Origin: Cytophagales bacterium
Lineage (GTDB): Bacteria; Bacteroidota; Bacteroidia; Cytophagales; ES-bin-26
Assembly: GCA_014379925.1 (NCBI GenBank)
Contig: JACMKY010000158.1
Coordinates: forward strand, 1-10,262
DNA length: 10,262 bases
Reading direction: 5' to 3'
The notes under the pieces were generated by a model. That model was not told where the DNA came from and made no database searches. It saw only the letters and a list, made by a program, of their open reading frames with translations. This document shows, in pieces, positions 1 through 7,547 of the stretch; position 1 is the first letter of the stretch, and every line of letters starts with the position of its first letter. The position numbers and the translations under genes are program-made.

Positions 1-150
1 CTTTGAGTGCGCGTACACGAGTCGCACGTCGTAGTCGCTGTCGGGCGAGGGAAAGCCCCAGGCGCGACTGCCCGATTCGCAGGCGTAGAGAACGGTGACG
101 TTCCGCTCGGCTGCCAGTTGCCAGAGCTGTTGGGTGATGGTTGCTTCCAC
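1..150 (-). CDS. RlaP-type nucleotidyltransferase, N-terminal part (cut by window edge)
   Basis: Reading leftward from a GTG at 150-148 gives 50 open codons that continue past the edge. The peptide contains the stretch LYACESGSRAWGF followed by SPDSDYDVRLVY. This matches the start of the RlaP family (RNA-repair-associated DNA polymerase beta superfamily, formerly YcgL-like). Seen: the Pol-beta-type G27-S28 pair and the two presumed metal-binding aspartates D39 and D41, with the family's ESGSRAWG signature. Known: these proteins are nucleotidyltransferases often found near RNA ligases; the exact reaction is not settled. An in-frame TAA four codons upstream of the GTG rules out a much longer N-terminus, and no ATG lies between, so GTG is the best start. 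No clear ribosome binding site is visible. It has the same orientation as the RNA ligase/HD-Pnk operon at 5680-7447 and is divergent from the macroglobulin gene. The C-terminal portion is outside the window. Confidence 0.85.
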   Translation of the reverse strand, partial: MEATITQQLWQLAAERNVTVLYACESGSRAWGFPSPDSDYDVRLVYAHSK

Positions 151-275
151 GCGGGTAACTTATGGTTTTGCCGCCTCGATTGCAAATCTTCCTCCCGAAA
201 GCTTTGTGGAATCCGTTGCCCGGTTGCATCCTGTCGCAAAGTATCCGTCTGTTCCAACTCCTTCTCCGTCAGCTT
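151..275. other. Divergent intergenic region, rlaP-like / macroglobulin gene
   Basis: These 125 bases separate two divergently read genes and should hold both promoters. I looked for the Bacteroidota pattern TTTG, about 19 bases, TAnnTTTG. TTTG occurs on both strands (for example near 175 on plus), but no convincing -7 element follows at the right distance. A GGAGG-like string on the minus strand near 192-196 is too far from the GTG at 150 to serve as its ribosome binding site. The frame of the macroglobulin gene stays open upstream to an ATG at 162, but that extension lacks a signal peptide. Confidence 0.4.
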
Positions 276-3200
276 ATGAAAAAGTTCTTTTATTTTAGTA
301 TGCTGGTCTTGGCAGGCTGCCTGATTTCCTTCGCTGCGCAACCCATTCACGATTCGTTCTTTCTCCGTCTCCAACCAATTCTCATGAAACTAGCCCAGTA
401 CCACCAAACGCTACCGTCGGAAAAAGTGTATCTGCACTTCGACAAACCCTTTTACACGCCCGGCGATGACATCTGGTTCAAAGCCTACTTGCGGGATGGA
501 TCCAGCCACGAAGCCTCGGCTACCAGCGGGTTGCTGTACGCGGAACTGATCAATCCCAAGGGCAACGTGGAAAAAACCCTTCACCTGGTGGCCCTCGGCG
601 GCCACGCCAAGGGCGATTTCCACCTCGACGAATCCGCGCCGGGTGGCGCTTACAAGGTCCGGGCGTATACGCAGTGGATGAAGAATTTCGGGGAAGCGGG
701 CTTCTTCGAAAAGGAAATTCCCGTGCAGACCGTGTTGCTGCCCCGGCTGCGGATGAAGCTGGATTTCGAGCGGAAGGCCTACGGGGCTGCCGATCCGGTG
801 AGTGCCGACTTGGTATTGTCTACCCTCGAAAACCGACCCCTGGCAAATTTTCCGTTCACGTTCACCGCCCAGTTGGGGGGCAAAGCGTGGACCCGCGGCA
901 AGGGCCAGACTGACGCGGCTGGACTGGCCCGCGTGGCCTTCGAATTACCGAGGAAACTGGAGACCAACGACGGGTTGCTCAACGTGCTGTTTGATTACCA
1001 AGGTTCTACCGAATCGATTTCGCGCTCCGTGCCCATCGTGCTCAACCGGATCGACGTGCAGTTTTTTCCCGAAGGCGGTGAGTTGGTAGAGAACGTGGAG
1101 GGTCGCGTCGCCTTCAAAGCCCTGAACGAATTTGGCAAACCCGCCGACATCCGGGGGCTGGTGTTGGACGGGGAGGGAAATACGGTGACCGAGTTGATCA
1201 GCTACCACCAGGGAATGGGCGCGTTTGCCCTGAAGCCGGCCGGGGGGCAGTCGTACCGCGTAAAGATCACCCAGCCCGCGGGAATCGGCCGGGAATACGC
1301 GCTTCCCCGGGCGCTGCCCAAAGGCTACGCCTTGGCGGTGAACCCAACGGATGCGGATAAACTGCGGGTGCGAATCGTTTCGCCCGTCGATCAACCGGCC
1401 TCCCTGGTGGCGCAGGTGCGGGGCAAAGTATACTTTACCCAACCGCTGAAACCTGCCGCCGGGGAAACGACCGTGGAGGTGCCCACCCGCGACTTTCCGG
1501 CGGGCGTGGTGCAGCTGACCCTGTTCGATCACCGTTCGGTGGCCCGTTGCGAAAGGTTGGTGTTCGTCAACCCGCACCGGCAACTCCGCATCGAGGTCAG
1601 CACGGACAAGCCCCAATACCTGCCCCGCGAAAAAGTGGCCATGACCATCCGGGTGACGGACGAGGACGGTTTGCCCGCGCCCGCCAACCTGTCGCTATCA
1701 GTGGTGGATGACAAGCTGATCAGCTTCGCCGACGACAAGCAGGACCACATCCTTTCCTACCTCCTGTTGAGTTCCGACCTGAAAGGCAAGGTGGAAGAGC
1801 CGGATTTTTACTTCCAGCCCGACGAACCCAAAGCCGGCCAGGCCCTCGACTACCTGCTCATGACCCAGGGCTGGCGGCGCTTCGAATGGAAAGAAGTGCT
1901 CAACGGCTCGCCCGAAACCTGGAAGGAGAAGATCGTTCACGGGCCGGAGAAGGCCACGCTGCGCGGTAAAGTACTGCGGTCCGCCAACGAACAACCCATT
2001 CGGGGAGCCAAAGTCACCGTGTTGGAAACCGAAGAGTCCACGACCACCGACGCGGAAGGCAGGTTTCTTTTCACCAGGCTCGACCTTTCCACGCCCCGCA
2101 CCCTGCGGGCGACCACCGACGACGGCTTCAGCCGCATCATTCAAGTGAACGATTACGCCCCCGAATACCGGCTGGGCAACGAAGTGAGCGGGCAGGTCCT
2201 TTCCGACGACAAGGAACCCCTTCCCGGGGTGAGCGTAGTGGTGAAAGGCACTACGATCGGCACGGTCACCGACCCCAACGGCCACTACCGCCTGCCGCTG
2301 CCGACCAACGGGAGCACGCTGGTATTCGCCTTCATCGGCTTCGTGGTGGAAGAAGTACCCATTGGCGCGAAAAGCGTGGTCAACGTATCTCTGAACCCGG
2401 ACGTACGGGCTTTGCAGGAGATGGCAGTCGTGGGTTTTGGTGTACGGCGGCGCGCGGGTAACATTCTTCCCTTCGCTCCTCCCGGGGCCGCTCGGCAGGA
2501 GCAAAGAAGGGACAAGGCACTGCCAGCGCCGCGGGACTTCGCTGCCCCGGTAGTGGCGGAAGCCGAGAAAATGCCCGCCATCGAAAAGAAGCGAGCCCTC
2601 AATGAAAGAATGGAAGACGATGAAGTAGCATTCGAAGCGCCCGCCGCCCGGATGCGCGAACCCAATGTAGCCGTGGAGCAGCTGTATGCCCTCGCCGAAC
2701 AAATGCCGGAATTCGTGGGCGGGCACGAGCAGTTGGTGGCTTACCTGACCGAAAACATTCAGTATCCCGGCGGTGCCAGGACTGGTGTGGAAGGAACCGT
2801 TTACGTGGGGTTTATAATCGGCAAGGAAGGTGCGGTTTCCGACGTGCACGTGCTGAAAGGAATCGATTCGGATCACGACCGGGAAGCGGCCCGACTGATT
2901 GCCGGAATGCCCAAGTGGAAGCCGGGTGAACAGAACGGGCAGGCGACTTCGGTCCGGTACACCCTTCCGGTTCGGTTCAATTTGGATGAATACCAAAAAA
3001 ATAATCCCGGCGGTTTACTGCTCCGCGTGGCCTCTCCGGCGGGCGGGTTACCGGCGCAACAGGCCAAGTACTACCGCGCCCGCACGTTCTACGCGCCGGT
3101 GTACGAGTCGGATGAAAAGGTGGAAACGCGCACCGACTTCCGCCAGACCCTCTACTGGAACCCCGATGTGACGGTGGGCAAGACGGGTGATACCACTGTT

Positions 3201-5201
3201 TCCTTCCACAACTCCGACGAAATTACCACTTTCCGGGCCACGGTGGAAGGCATCGCCGGCAACGGGTCGGTCGGACGCCGCACGGCTACTTACTACACCC
3301 AACTGCCCTTCAGCCTGAGCACCAAAGTACCGGCGGTGCTGGCCTTCGACGACCAGGTTTCCGTGCCGATCATCCTGAAGAACAATACCGACCGTACCCT
3401 ACGGGGCACGCTGAGCGTAGCGGCGCCCGCGGGGCTGACGGCCACCCACGCCGCGCCCACCGTCGTAGAGGTGGCACCCAACGGCACAACCACCCTCTCA
3501 CTCGATTACCAGGTGGGGGCCAAGGCGGGCCAGGACCGGTTCACGATCCGCTTCGAAAGCGGGGGACTGAGCGACGCGTTCGAACAACCCGTGGAGATCA
3601 AAGCCAAGGGATTTCCGGTGGTCGCTTCTTTCTCGGGAAATGAACTCGATAGGACGTACTCGCTGGAGATCAAAGACCTGATAAATGGCTCGCTCACGGC
3701 CCGCTTCGTTGCTTATCCCGACGTGCTTACCGACCTGATGGCGGGGGTCGAATCCATCCTGCAGGAACCTTACGGCTGTTTCGAGCAAACCTCTTCGAGC
3801 ACGTACCCCAACATTCTGGCCCTGCAATATATGCGCGAAAGCGGCGTGGGCGATCCGGCCATCCGGGCCAGGGCGGCCAAGCTGATCGAGAAGGGCTACC
3901 AGCGGCTGACGTCGTTCGAAACCCGGGAAAAGGGGTACGAATGGTTCGGCAGCGTACCCGCCCACGAAGGACTGACGGCGTACGGCCTGATGGAATTTAA
4001 GGACATGGGCGAAGTGTACGCGGGCGTGGATCCGAAGATGGTGAGCCGTACCGCCGACTGGATGCTGGCTCGCCGCGACGGAAAAGGCGGCTTCCAGCAA
4101 AACAGTCAGTCACTTGACCAATTCGGCAGCGCCAGTCCGGCGGTAGCCAACGCCTACATTGCCTACGCGTTGTCGGAAGCCGGTTACTCGGACATTGGCA
4201 AGGAGCTGGCCGCTGCCTCCACCAAGGCTTTGGAAACCAAGGATGCCTACCAACTGGCCCTGGTTGCCAACGGTTTGCTCAACCTGAAACAGTTCGGGAA
4301 GGCCCAAACGGTTTTGTCCGAACTCCGGCGGCAGGTGGCGGCCGTGGGCGTCCAGCATCTGAAAGCCAATCATTCCATTACCCGCTCCGCCGGCAAGTCG
4401 CTGCAAGTGGAAACTGCCTCGCTGGTCGCGCTGGCCCTGCTCAAGGAAGAAAAAATGGACGTGAGGTGCCTGCAGGACATTGTCCGTTTCCTGGCGGGTG
4501 CGCGGGGCAATTCCGGCGGCTTTGGCTCCACCCAGGCGACCATTCTGGCCCTGAAAGCGCTGACCGAATACGCCAAGTTTGCCAAGCAGACCGCCGACAG
4601 CGGCACCGTCGAGATCTACCGGGGAGACCAGAAAATCGCTGCGAAGCCGTACGAAAAAGGTACCCGCGGGGAAATTGTGGTGGAGGGTTTGGAAAAATAC
4701 CTGGGGGAAGGTACGTACCCGCTTAGCGTGCGCTTTGCCCACACGAAAACTGCCCTTCCCTACTCCCTGGACGTGCGCTGGTCGACCTACGTGCCCCGGA
4801 GCCAACCCGAGTGTCAGGTGGCGTTGACGACGGCCGTGCTCCAAACCCCCGCCCGGGTGGGCGAGACGGTGCGGCTGACGACCACGCTGAAGAACCAGAC
4901 GGACCAGGGATTGCCGATGACGGTGGCCTTGGTCGGCATTCCCTCCGGCCTAAGCGCGCAACCCTGGCAGTTGAAGGAGTTGCGGGAAAAGGGCCGGGTA
5001 GATTTCTACGAGGTGCAAAAGAACTACGTCGTTTTCTATTACCGTTCCCTGGCTCCCGCCGCGCAGCACGAAATCGTCCTGGATCTGAAAGCCGAAATTC
5101 CCGGTACCTACGAAGCCCCGGCCAGTTCGGCCTACCTTTACTACACCAACGAGTTCAAGACCTGGGCGGGCGGCGAACGGGTGGTGATCACGGGGAGATA
5201 A
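276..5201 (+). CDS. Alpha-2-macroglobulin family envelope protein with embedded carboxypeptidase-regulatory and TonB-C-like domains
   Basis: A 1641-residue protein, probably periplasmic or outer-membrane anchored, of the family whose members trap attacking proteases. The ATG at 276 is chosen because it gives a signal sequence MKKFFYFSMLVLAGC with a lipobox L12-A-G-C15; hydrophobic residues continue past the Cys, so ordinary signal-peptidase cleavage near A21-Q22 is an alternative. Domains: first macroglobulin domain from about 50 (KVYLHFDKPFYTPGD); further macroglobulin domains; MG/bait-type domain about 437-540 (STDKPQYLP, SVVDDKL, TQGWRRFEW); two carboxypeptidase-regulatory-like domains about 562-712; a TonB-box-like LQEMAVVGFG at 713-722; a charged Ala/Pro-rich linker about 723-809; a TonB C-terminal-like domain about 810-904; the A2M domain about 932-999; a thioester domain about 1150-1435 with GCFEQ (Cys1168, Gln1171) intact; a C-terminal receptor-type domain about 1510-1641 ending in SSAYLYYTNEFKTWAGGE. 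No pbpC-like penicillin-binding-protein gene, the usual partner of enterobacterial homologues, is adjacent. Confidence 0.93.
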   Translation: MKKFFYFSMLVLAGCLISFAAQPIHDSFFLRLQPILMKLAQYHQTLPSEKVYLHFDKPFYTPGDDIWFKAYLRDGSSHEASATSGLLYAELINPKGNVEKTLHLVALGGHAKGDFHLDESAPGGAYKVRAYTQWMKNFGEAGFFEKEIPVQTVLLPRLRMKLDFERKAYGAADPVSADLVLSTLENRPLANFPFTFTAQLGGKAWTRGKGQTDAAGLARVAFELPRKLETNDGLLNVLFDYQGSTESISRSVPIVLNRIDVQFFPEGGELVENVEGRVAFKALNEFGKPADIRGLVLDGEGNTVTELISYHQGMGAFALKPAGGQSYRVKITQPAGIGREYALPRALPKGYALAVNPTDADKLRVRIVSPVDQPASLVAQVRGKVYFTQPLKPAAGETTVEVPTRDFPAGVVQLTLFDHRSVARCERLVFVNPHRQLRIEVSTDKPQYLPREKVAMTIRVTDEDGLPAPANLSLSVVDDKLISFADDKQDHILSYLLLSSDLKGKVEEPDFYFQPDEPKAGQALDYLLMTQGWRRFEWKEVLNGSPETWKEKIVHGPEKATLRGKVLRSANEQPIRGAKVTVLETEESTTTDAEGRFLFTRLDLSTPRTLRATTDDGFSRIIQVNDYAPEYRLGNEVSGQVLSDDKEPLPGVSVVVKGTTIGTVTDPNGHYRLPLPTNGSTLVFAFIGFVVEEVPIGAKSVVNVSLNPDVRALQEMAVVGFGVRRRAGNILPFAPPGAARQEQRRDKALPAPRDFAAPVVAEAEKMPAIEKKRALNERMEDDEVAFEAPAARMREPNVAVEQLYALAEQMPEFVGGHEQLVAYLTENIQYPGGARTGVEGTVYVGFIIGKEGAVSDVHVLKGIDSDHDREAARLIAGMPKWKPGEQNGQATSVRYTLPVRFNLDEYQKNNPGGLLLRVASPAGGLPAQQAKYYRARTFYAPVYESDEKVETRTDFRQTLYWNPDVTVGKTGDTTVSFHNSDEITTFRATVEGIAGNGSVGRRTATYYTQLPFSLSTKVPAVLAFDDQVSVPIILKNNTDRTLRGTLSVAAPAGLTATHAAPTVVEVAPNGTTTLSLDYQVGAKAGQDRFTIRFESGGLSDAFEQPVEIKAKGFPVVASFSGNELDRTYSLEIKDLINGSLTARFVAYPDVLTDLMAGVESILQEPYGCFEQTSSSTYPNILALQYMRESGVGDPAIRARAAKLIEKGYQRLTSFETREKGYEWFGSVPAHEGLTAYGLMEFKDMGEVYAGVDPKMVSRTADWMLARRDGKGGFQQNSQSLDQFGSASPAVANAYIAYALSEAGYSDIGKELAAASTKALETKDAYQLALVANGLLNLKQFGKAQTVLSELRRQVAAVGVQHLKANHSITRSAGKSLQVETASLVALALLKEEKMDVRCLQDIVRFLAGARGNSGGFGSTQATILALKALTEYAKFAKQTADSGTVEIYRGDQKIAAKPYEKGTRGEIVVEGLEKYLGEGTYPLSVRFAHTKTALPYSLDVRWSTYVPRSQPECQVALTTAVLQTPARVGETVRLTTTLKNQTDQGLPMTVALVGIPSGLSAQPWQLKELREKGRVDFYEVQKNYVVFYYRSLAPAAQHEIVLDLKAEIPGTYEAPASSAYLYYTNEFKTWAGGERVVITGR

Positions 5202-5287
5202 ACAACGGTTCACCCTTAATTTGACAAAAACTTATTGATCACAATTGCGTATAAACCGGTATTCTCATCCTTTAACTCATCAACACT

Positions 5288-5521
5288 ATGGACGCCTACA
5301 ACAATAATTCCAACCGGAGCAACGACGACCTCGACACCACTGAGCTGAGAGCACGGGGCAATTGGAACGAGATGAAAGGGAAGATGCGGCAGCAGTACGC
5401 GGACCTGACCGACGATGACTTCGAGTACGCCGAGGGCAAACAAGAAGAATGGTACGGCAAGCTGTCCAAGAAGCTAGGCCGCACGGTGGACGACGTGCGG
5501 GACTGGCTCCGGAAATTGTAA
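5288..5521 (+). CDS. CsbD-like small stress protein
   Basis: A 77-residue, highly charged, soluble protein. The core RGNWNEMKGKMRQQYADLTDDD, followed by EGKQEEWYGKL, is the characteristic CsbD pattern (W-x-x-x-KGKxK, then LTDDD, then EGKxxxLxGKLQ). The family is named for the Bacillus subtilis sigma-B-controlled general-stress gene csbD; the biochemical function is unknown. The N-terminus is extended by about 20 Asn/Ser/Asp-rich residues compared with the usual 60-70-residue members. The ATG at 5288 is the only sensible start; the upstream stretch is A/C/T-rich with no Shine-Dalgarno, as is common in Bacteroidota. It lies 86 bases after the macroglobulin stop and ends in its own terminator, so it may be a separate unit or be read through from the macroglobulin gene. 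The AT-rich gap 5202-5287 contains a TTTG at 5220-5223 but no clear -7 partner. Confidence 0.88.
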   Translation: MDAYNNNSNRSNDDLDTTELRARGNWNEMKGKMRQQYADLTDDDFEYAEGKQEEWYGKLSKKLGRTVDDVRDWLRKL

Positions 5522-5543
5522 CGGAGCCGCTCTCCTTGCGCAC

Positions 5544-5587
5544 CCAAACGCCCTGTCCGTCCCAACGGCAGGGCGTTTGGTTTGTTG
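5544..5587 (+). terminator. Rho-independent terminator after the csbD-like gene
   Basis: A perfect 12-bp inverted repeat, CCAAACGCCCTG at 5544-5555 and CAGGGCGTTTGG at 5569-5580, encloses an inner CCGT/ACGG stem with a small loop. It is followed by the T-rich run TTTGTTG. It begins 22 bases after the csbD-like stop. On the minus strand the hairpin has no U-rich tail, so it should stop plus-strand transcription mainly. It lies in the convergent gap facing the HD-Pnk gene. Confidence 0.85.
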
Positions 5588-5679
5588 AACGGTTCCGGTG
5601 GGCTTTCGTTCGTAAATTGGCGAGGATCACTGCAACCGGCTCTCAACGCCGGAGGAGTACCTGATTCCCTCTAAACCTG

Positions 5680-6795
5680 CTACGCTACCACCTCCAGCGT
5701 GTGGCACTCCAGAATGCTGGGGAACTGCACTTTCTCGAACAGAGCCATAATCTTCTGGTTGGAGATCTTGTCCTCCCTTTCCCGGCCCGCGTTGTCGCGT
5801 AACGTCTGGTTGATGTTCTTGAAGACGAACACGATGTGGATCTTCGGGTGATACGGCAGCCAGGTGGCAATCAGGGTACTTCGCATATTCCGGCTGATGT
5901 TGGTGGCGTTCCACACGAATGACTGCTTTTTCCGGCAAAACTCCTTGCTGCGCTCCTTCGCCAGTTGCACCACCCGGCCCTGGTTGCCGGTCGGATCGAT
6001 GTCCAGTTCCTCCCGGATGTCGTCGAGGGAGATGACCGGCGTTGCGGAGTCGACGTGCGCGTGGACGTAGTGATCCTTGCCAGAGGCGGGCAGGCCCGAC
6101 AGCATATAAATCTCGAATGCGTACTGGTGGTAGAGTTCGGTGTCCGGGTAACTGTCGTCGACGTTGAAGTAATGAAAACGGTCGTAGGCCGACTTGAACA
6201 CCTTCGGCCGGTCGTAGCAGCCGTTTTCCAGGCACCACTCCCGGAATAAGTCCAGCTTGTACCGCATTTCTTCCGCGTCGTCGCACACGCGTCCCCGCAG
6301 GTCGGCCTTGGCAAAGACGTAGAGCAGGTGGTTGTTGGTCAGCAGGCTGGTCTGAATGACGCTCCGGCGCGGATTGGCTTTCTCCAGGATCCAGAAAGGG
6401 TAGCCGTGGAAAAGAATGGTGTAGTACACGGCGGCGATGAAGCGGAAGGAATGATTGTTGGTATCCAGAATTTTACGGGCCACGTTCGCCCCCACGCCCG
6501 CGTGCTTGGGGTTGGCGATGCGGCCTTGGTCGTCTACCGTGAGTGTGTCAGGCTTGGCCACGTCGTGAAGAATGGCCACGTGAACCAGCACCTGCTGGTC
6601 GAAATCACTCAACTTCCCGAACTCTTCCAGATCCAGCAGCGCGTGCAACACCATTTCCGTGTGCGTGTACACGTCGCCTTCGCGGTGGTGCACCGGGTCC
6701 TGCGGCGTGGCTCGCATCCGCTCGAACAGGCGGCGGTTATCGTCCACGATTTGGTAGGCCGACAGCGGTTGTTTATTGGTAGGTATCCCAGGCAT
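5680..6795 (-). CDS. HD-Pnk: HD-domain 2',3'-phosphoesterase fused to 5'-OH polynucleotide kinase
   Basis: A 371-residue cytoplasmic protein that prepares broken RNA (and possibly DNA) ends for ligation. Residues about 1-190 form an HD phosphohydrolase domain: H45 in YTHTE, the H77-D78 pair in AILHDVAKPD, H98 in NPKHAGVGA and D165 in FAKADLRGR are the probable metal ligands. Residues about 228-371 form a P-loop kinase: GLPASGKD at 234-241, a DD pair at 258-259 in SLDDIR matching the general-base aspartate region of T4 Pnk, NATNISRNMR at 296-305, and an Arg-bearing lid around 333-340. The architecture matches Runella slithyformis HD-Pnk, shown to remove 2',3'-cyclic, 2'- and 3'-phosphates and to phosphorylate 5'-OH ends; such genes are often paired with a ligase. 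The ATG lies inside the end of the ligase gene (23-base overlap), implying translational coupling. Oddity: Walker A reads GKDH rather than GK[S/T] or GKDT. Confidence 0.93.
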   Translation of the reverse strand: MPGIPTNKQPLSAYQIVDDNRRLFERMRATPQDPVHHREGDVYTHTEMVLHALLDLEEFGKLSDFDQQVLVHVAILHDVAKPDTLTVDDQGRIANPKHAGVGANVARKILDTNNHSFRFIAAVYYTILFHGYPFWILEKANPRRSVIQTSLLTNNHLLYVFAKADLRGRVCDDAEEMRYKLDLFREWCLENGCYDRPKVFKSAYDRFHYFNVDDSYPDTELYHQYAFEIYMLSGLPASGKDHYVHAHVDSATPVISLDDIREELDIDPTGNQGRVVQLAKERSKEFCRKKQSFVWNATNISRNMRSTLIATWLPYHPKIHIVFVFKNINQTLRDNAGREREDKISNQKIMALFEKVQFPSILECHTLEVVA

Positions 6796-7447
6796 TGCGT
6801 TGGTCTTTTAGTTCGTTCAATTCCTTCACGTCGTATTTCCAGTGCCTGGAAGCAGTAATTTGGAAGGAGTCGCTGACAAATTTTGCCGCGGATTCCCCGA
6901 ATTGGTCGAAAGGAAAGCGGTCGGCCCGGCGTACCACGAAACCTTCCACCGGGTTGGGCGATTGGTTGGTGTACGTCCGGAACGCTTCCATTATTTTTCT
7001 TCGGTCGTATTTCCCTTCGTACAGCATCGGCACGGGCGACAAGCCCAGTCGTTGACACCACGCCAGGGTATCGGCCCACGACAAGCATTCGTTGGCTTCA
7101 TTCCAGACCGAATGAACGTAGAACAAGGTGTTCAAGCCGGTATATTTAATGGTGTGCTTGTAAAACAAATTCTCCCCGCACAGGCGCCATCCGGTCGGAA
7201 TACCGGGGGCAATGAGCCCGCGCAACCGGTCGAGCCAGCGCCGCGATTCGTCCCAGTCGGAGTCGATCGAACGGGCGTGCAGGTAATCGGCGTAGAGGGT
7301 GGTGTTTTCCCCGTCCATCTTTTCCGTCACCACCACGGGCCTGCCCCGGAAAACCTCGTCCGAAGGCAATACCTTGTCATCTTCCCCTTTCCGGGGCGAA
7401 TGCGGGAGGTGAAACGTACGTGGGTATTTGATGCGGGGAAGCGACAC
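6773..7447 (-). CDS. ATP-dependent RNA ligase, minimal nucleotidyltransferase-only form
   Basis: A 224-residue protein from the GTG at 7447 that should seal 3'-OH and 5'-phosphate ends through a lysyl-AMP intermediate. Seen: motif I EKMDGEN with catalytic K43; GEN at 91-93 as the likely motif III; motif IV VEGFVVRR with E168; and AAKF with K189 as the likely motif V. The N-terminal KYPRTFHLPHSP is typical of this RNA ligase family. There is no C-terminal accessory domain, so the substrate-specificity module of longer T4 Rnl-type ligases is absent. Start: GTG 7447 places the conserved KYPRT segment seven residues from the N-terminus. An in-frame ATG at 7504, preceded by AGGA with 6 bases spacing, would add 19 residues (243 in total) and is a real alternative. 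It overlaps the HD-Pnk start by 23 bases and is the first gene of the pair, so healing and sealing are made from one message. Confidence 0.9.
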   Translation of the reverse strand: MSLPRIKYPRTFHLPHSPRKGEDDKVLPSDEVFRGRPVVVTEKMDGENTTLYADYLHARSIDSDWDESRRWLDRLRGLIAPGIPTGWRLCGENLFYKHTIKYTGLNTLFYVHSVWNEANECLSWADTLAWCQRLGLSPVPMLYEGKYDRRKIMEAFRTYTNQSPNPVEGFVVRRADRFPFDQFGESAAKFVSDSFQITASRHWKYDVKELNELKDQRNAWDTYQ

Positions 7448-7528
7448 GGGGTGAAAATTACGTAAAAAGGCGTTCCGACGAATGAAGACGGTTGCAGTTC
7501 TCATCCAGCATCCTACCGCTTCAATTCT

Positions 7529-7545
7529 CAAAGCGAAAAGCTTTG
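7529..7545 (-). other. Small hairpin upstream of the RNA ligase gene
   Basis: CAAAGC at 7529-7534 and GCTTTG at 7540-7545 form a perfect 6-bp inverted repeat around a 5-base loop. On the minus strand it would sit at the 5' end of the ligase/HD-Pnk leader. There is no adjoining U-run, so it is not a terminator. Function is unknown; chance occurrence is possible. Confidence 0.35.
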
Positions 7546-7547
7546 GC

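Noticed and set aside
162..275. N-terminal extension of the macroglobulin from an ATG at 162
   Set aside because: The extra 38 residues would bury the clear signal sequence that starts at 276.
1698..2996. A 432-codon open frame on the minus strand inside the macroglobulin gene
   Set aside because: It is antisense to a strongly recognisable protein, has no family features, and is rich in His/Gly/Arg in the way expected for shadow frames of GC-rich coding DNA. The other long antisense frames within 945-4844 were rejected for the same reason.
5221..5255. TTGACA at 5221 and TATAAA at 5250 as a sigma-70-type promoter for the csbD-like gene
   Set aside because: The boxes are 23 bases apart, too far for a standard sigma-70 promoter, and Bacteroidota use a different consensus.
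5627..6286. 219-codon open frame in another frame of the HD-Pnk region
   Set aside because: It overlaps the HD-Pnk gene on the same strand in a different frame, and its translation shows only composition-driven Gly/Arg/Pro sequence.
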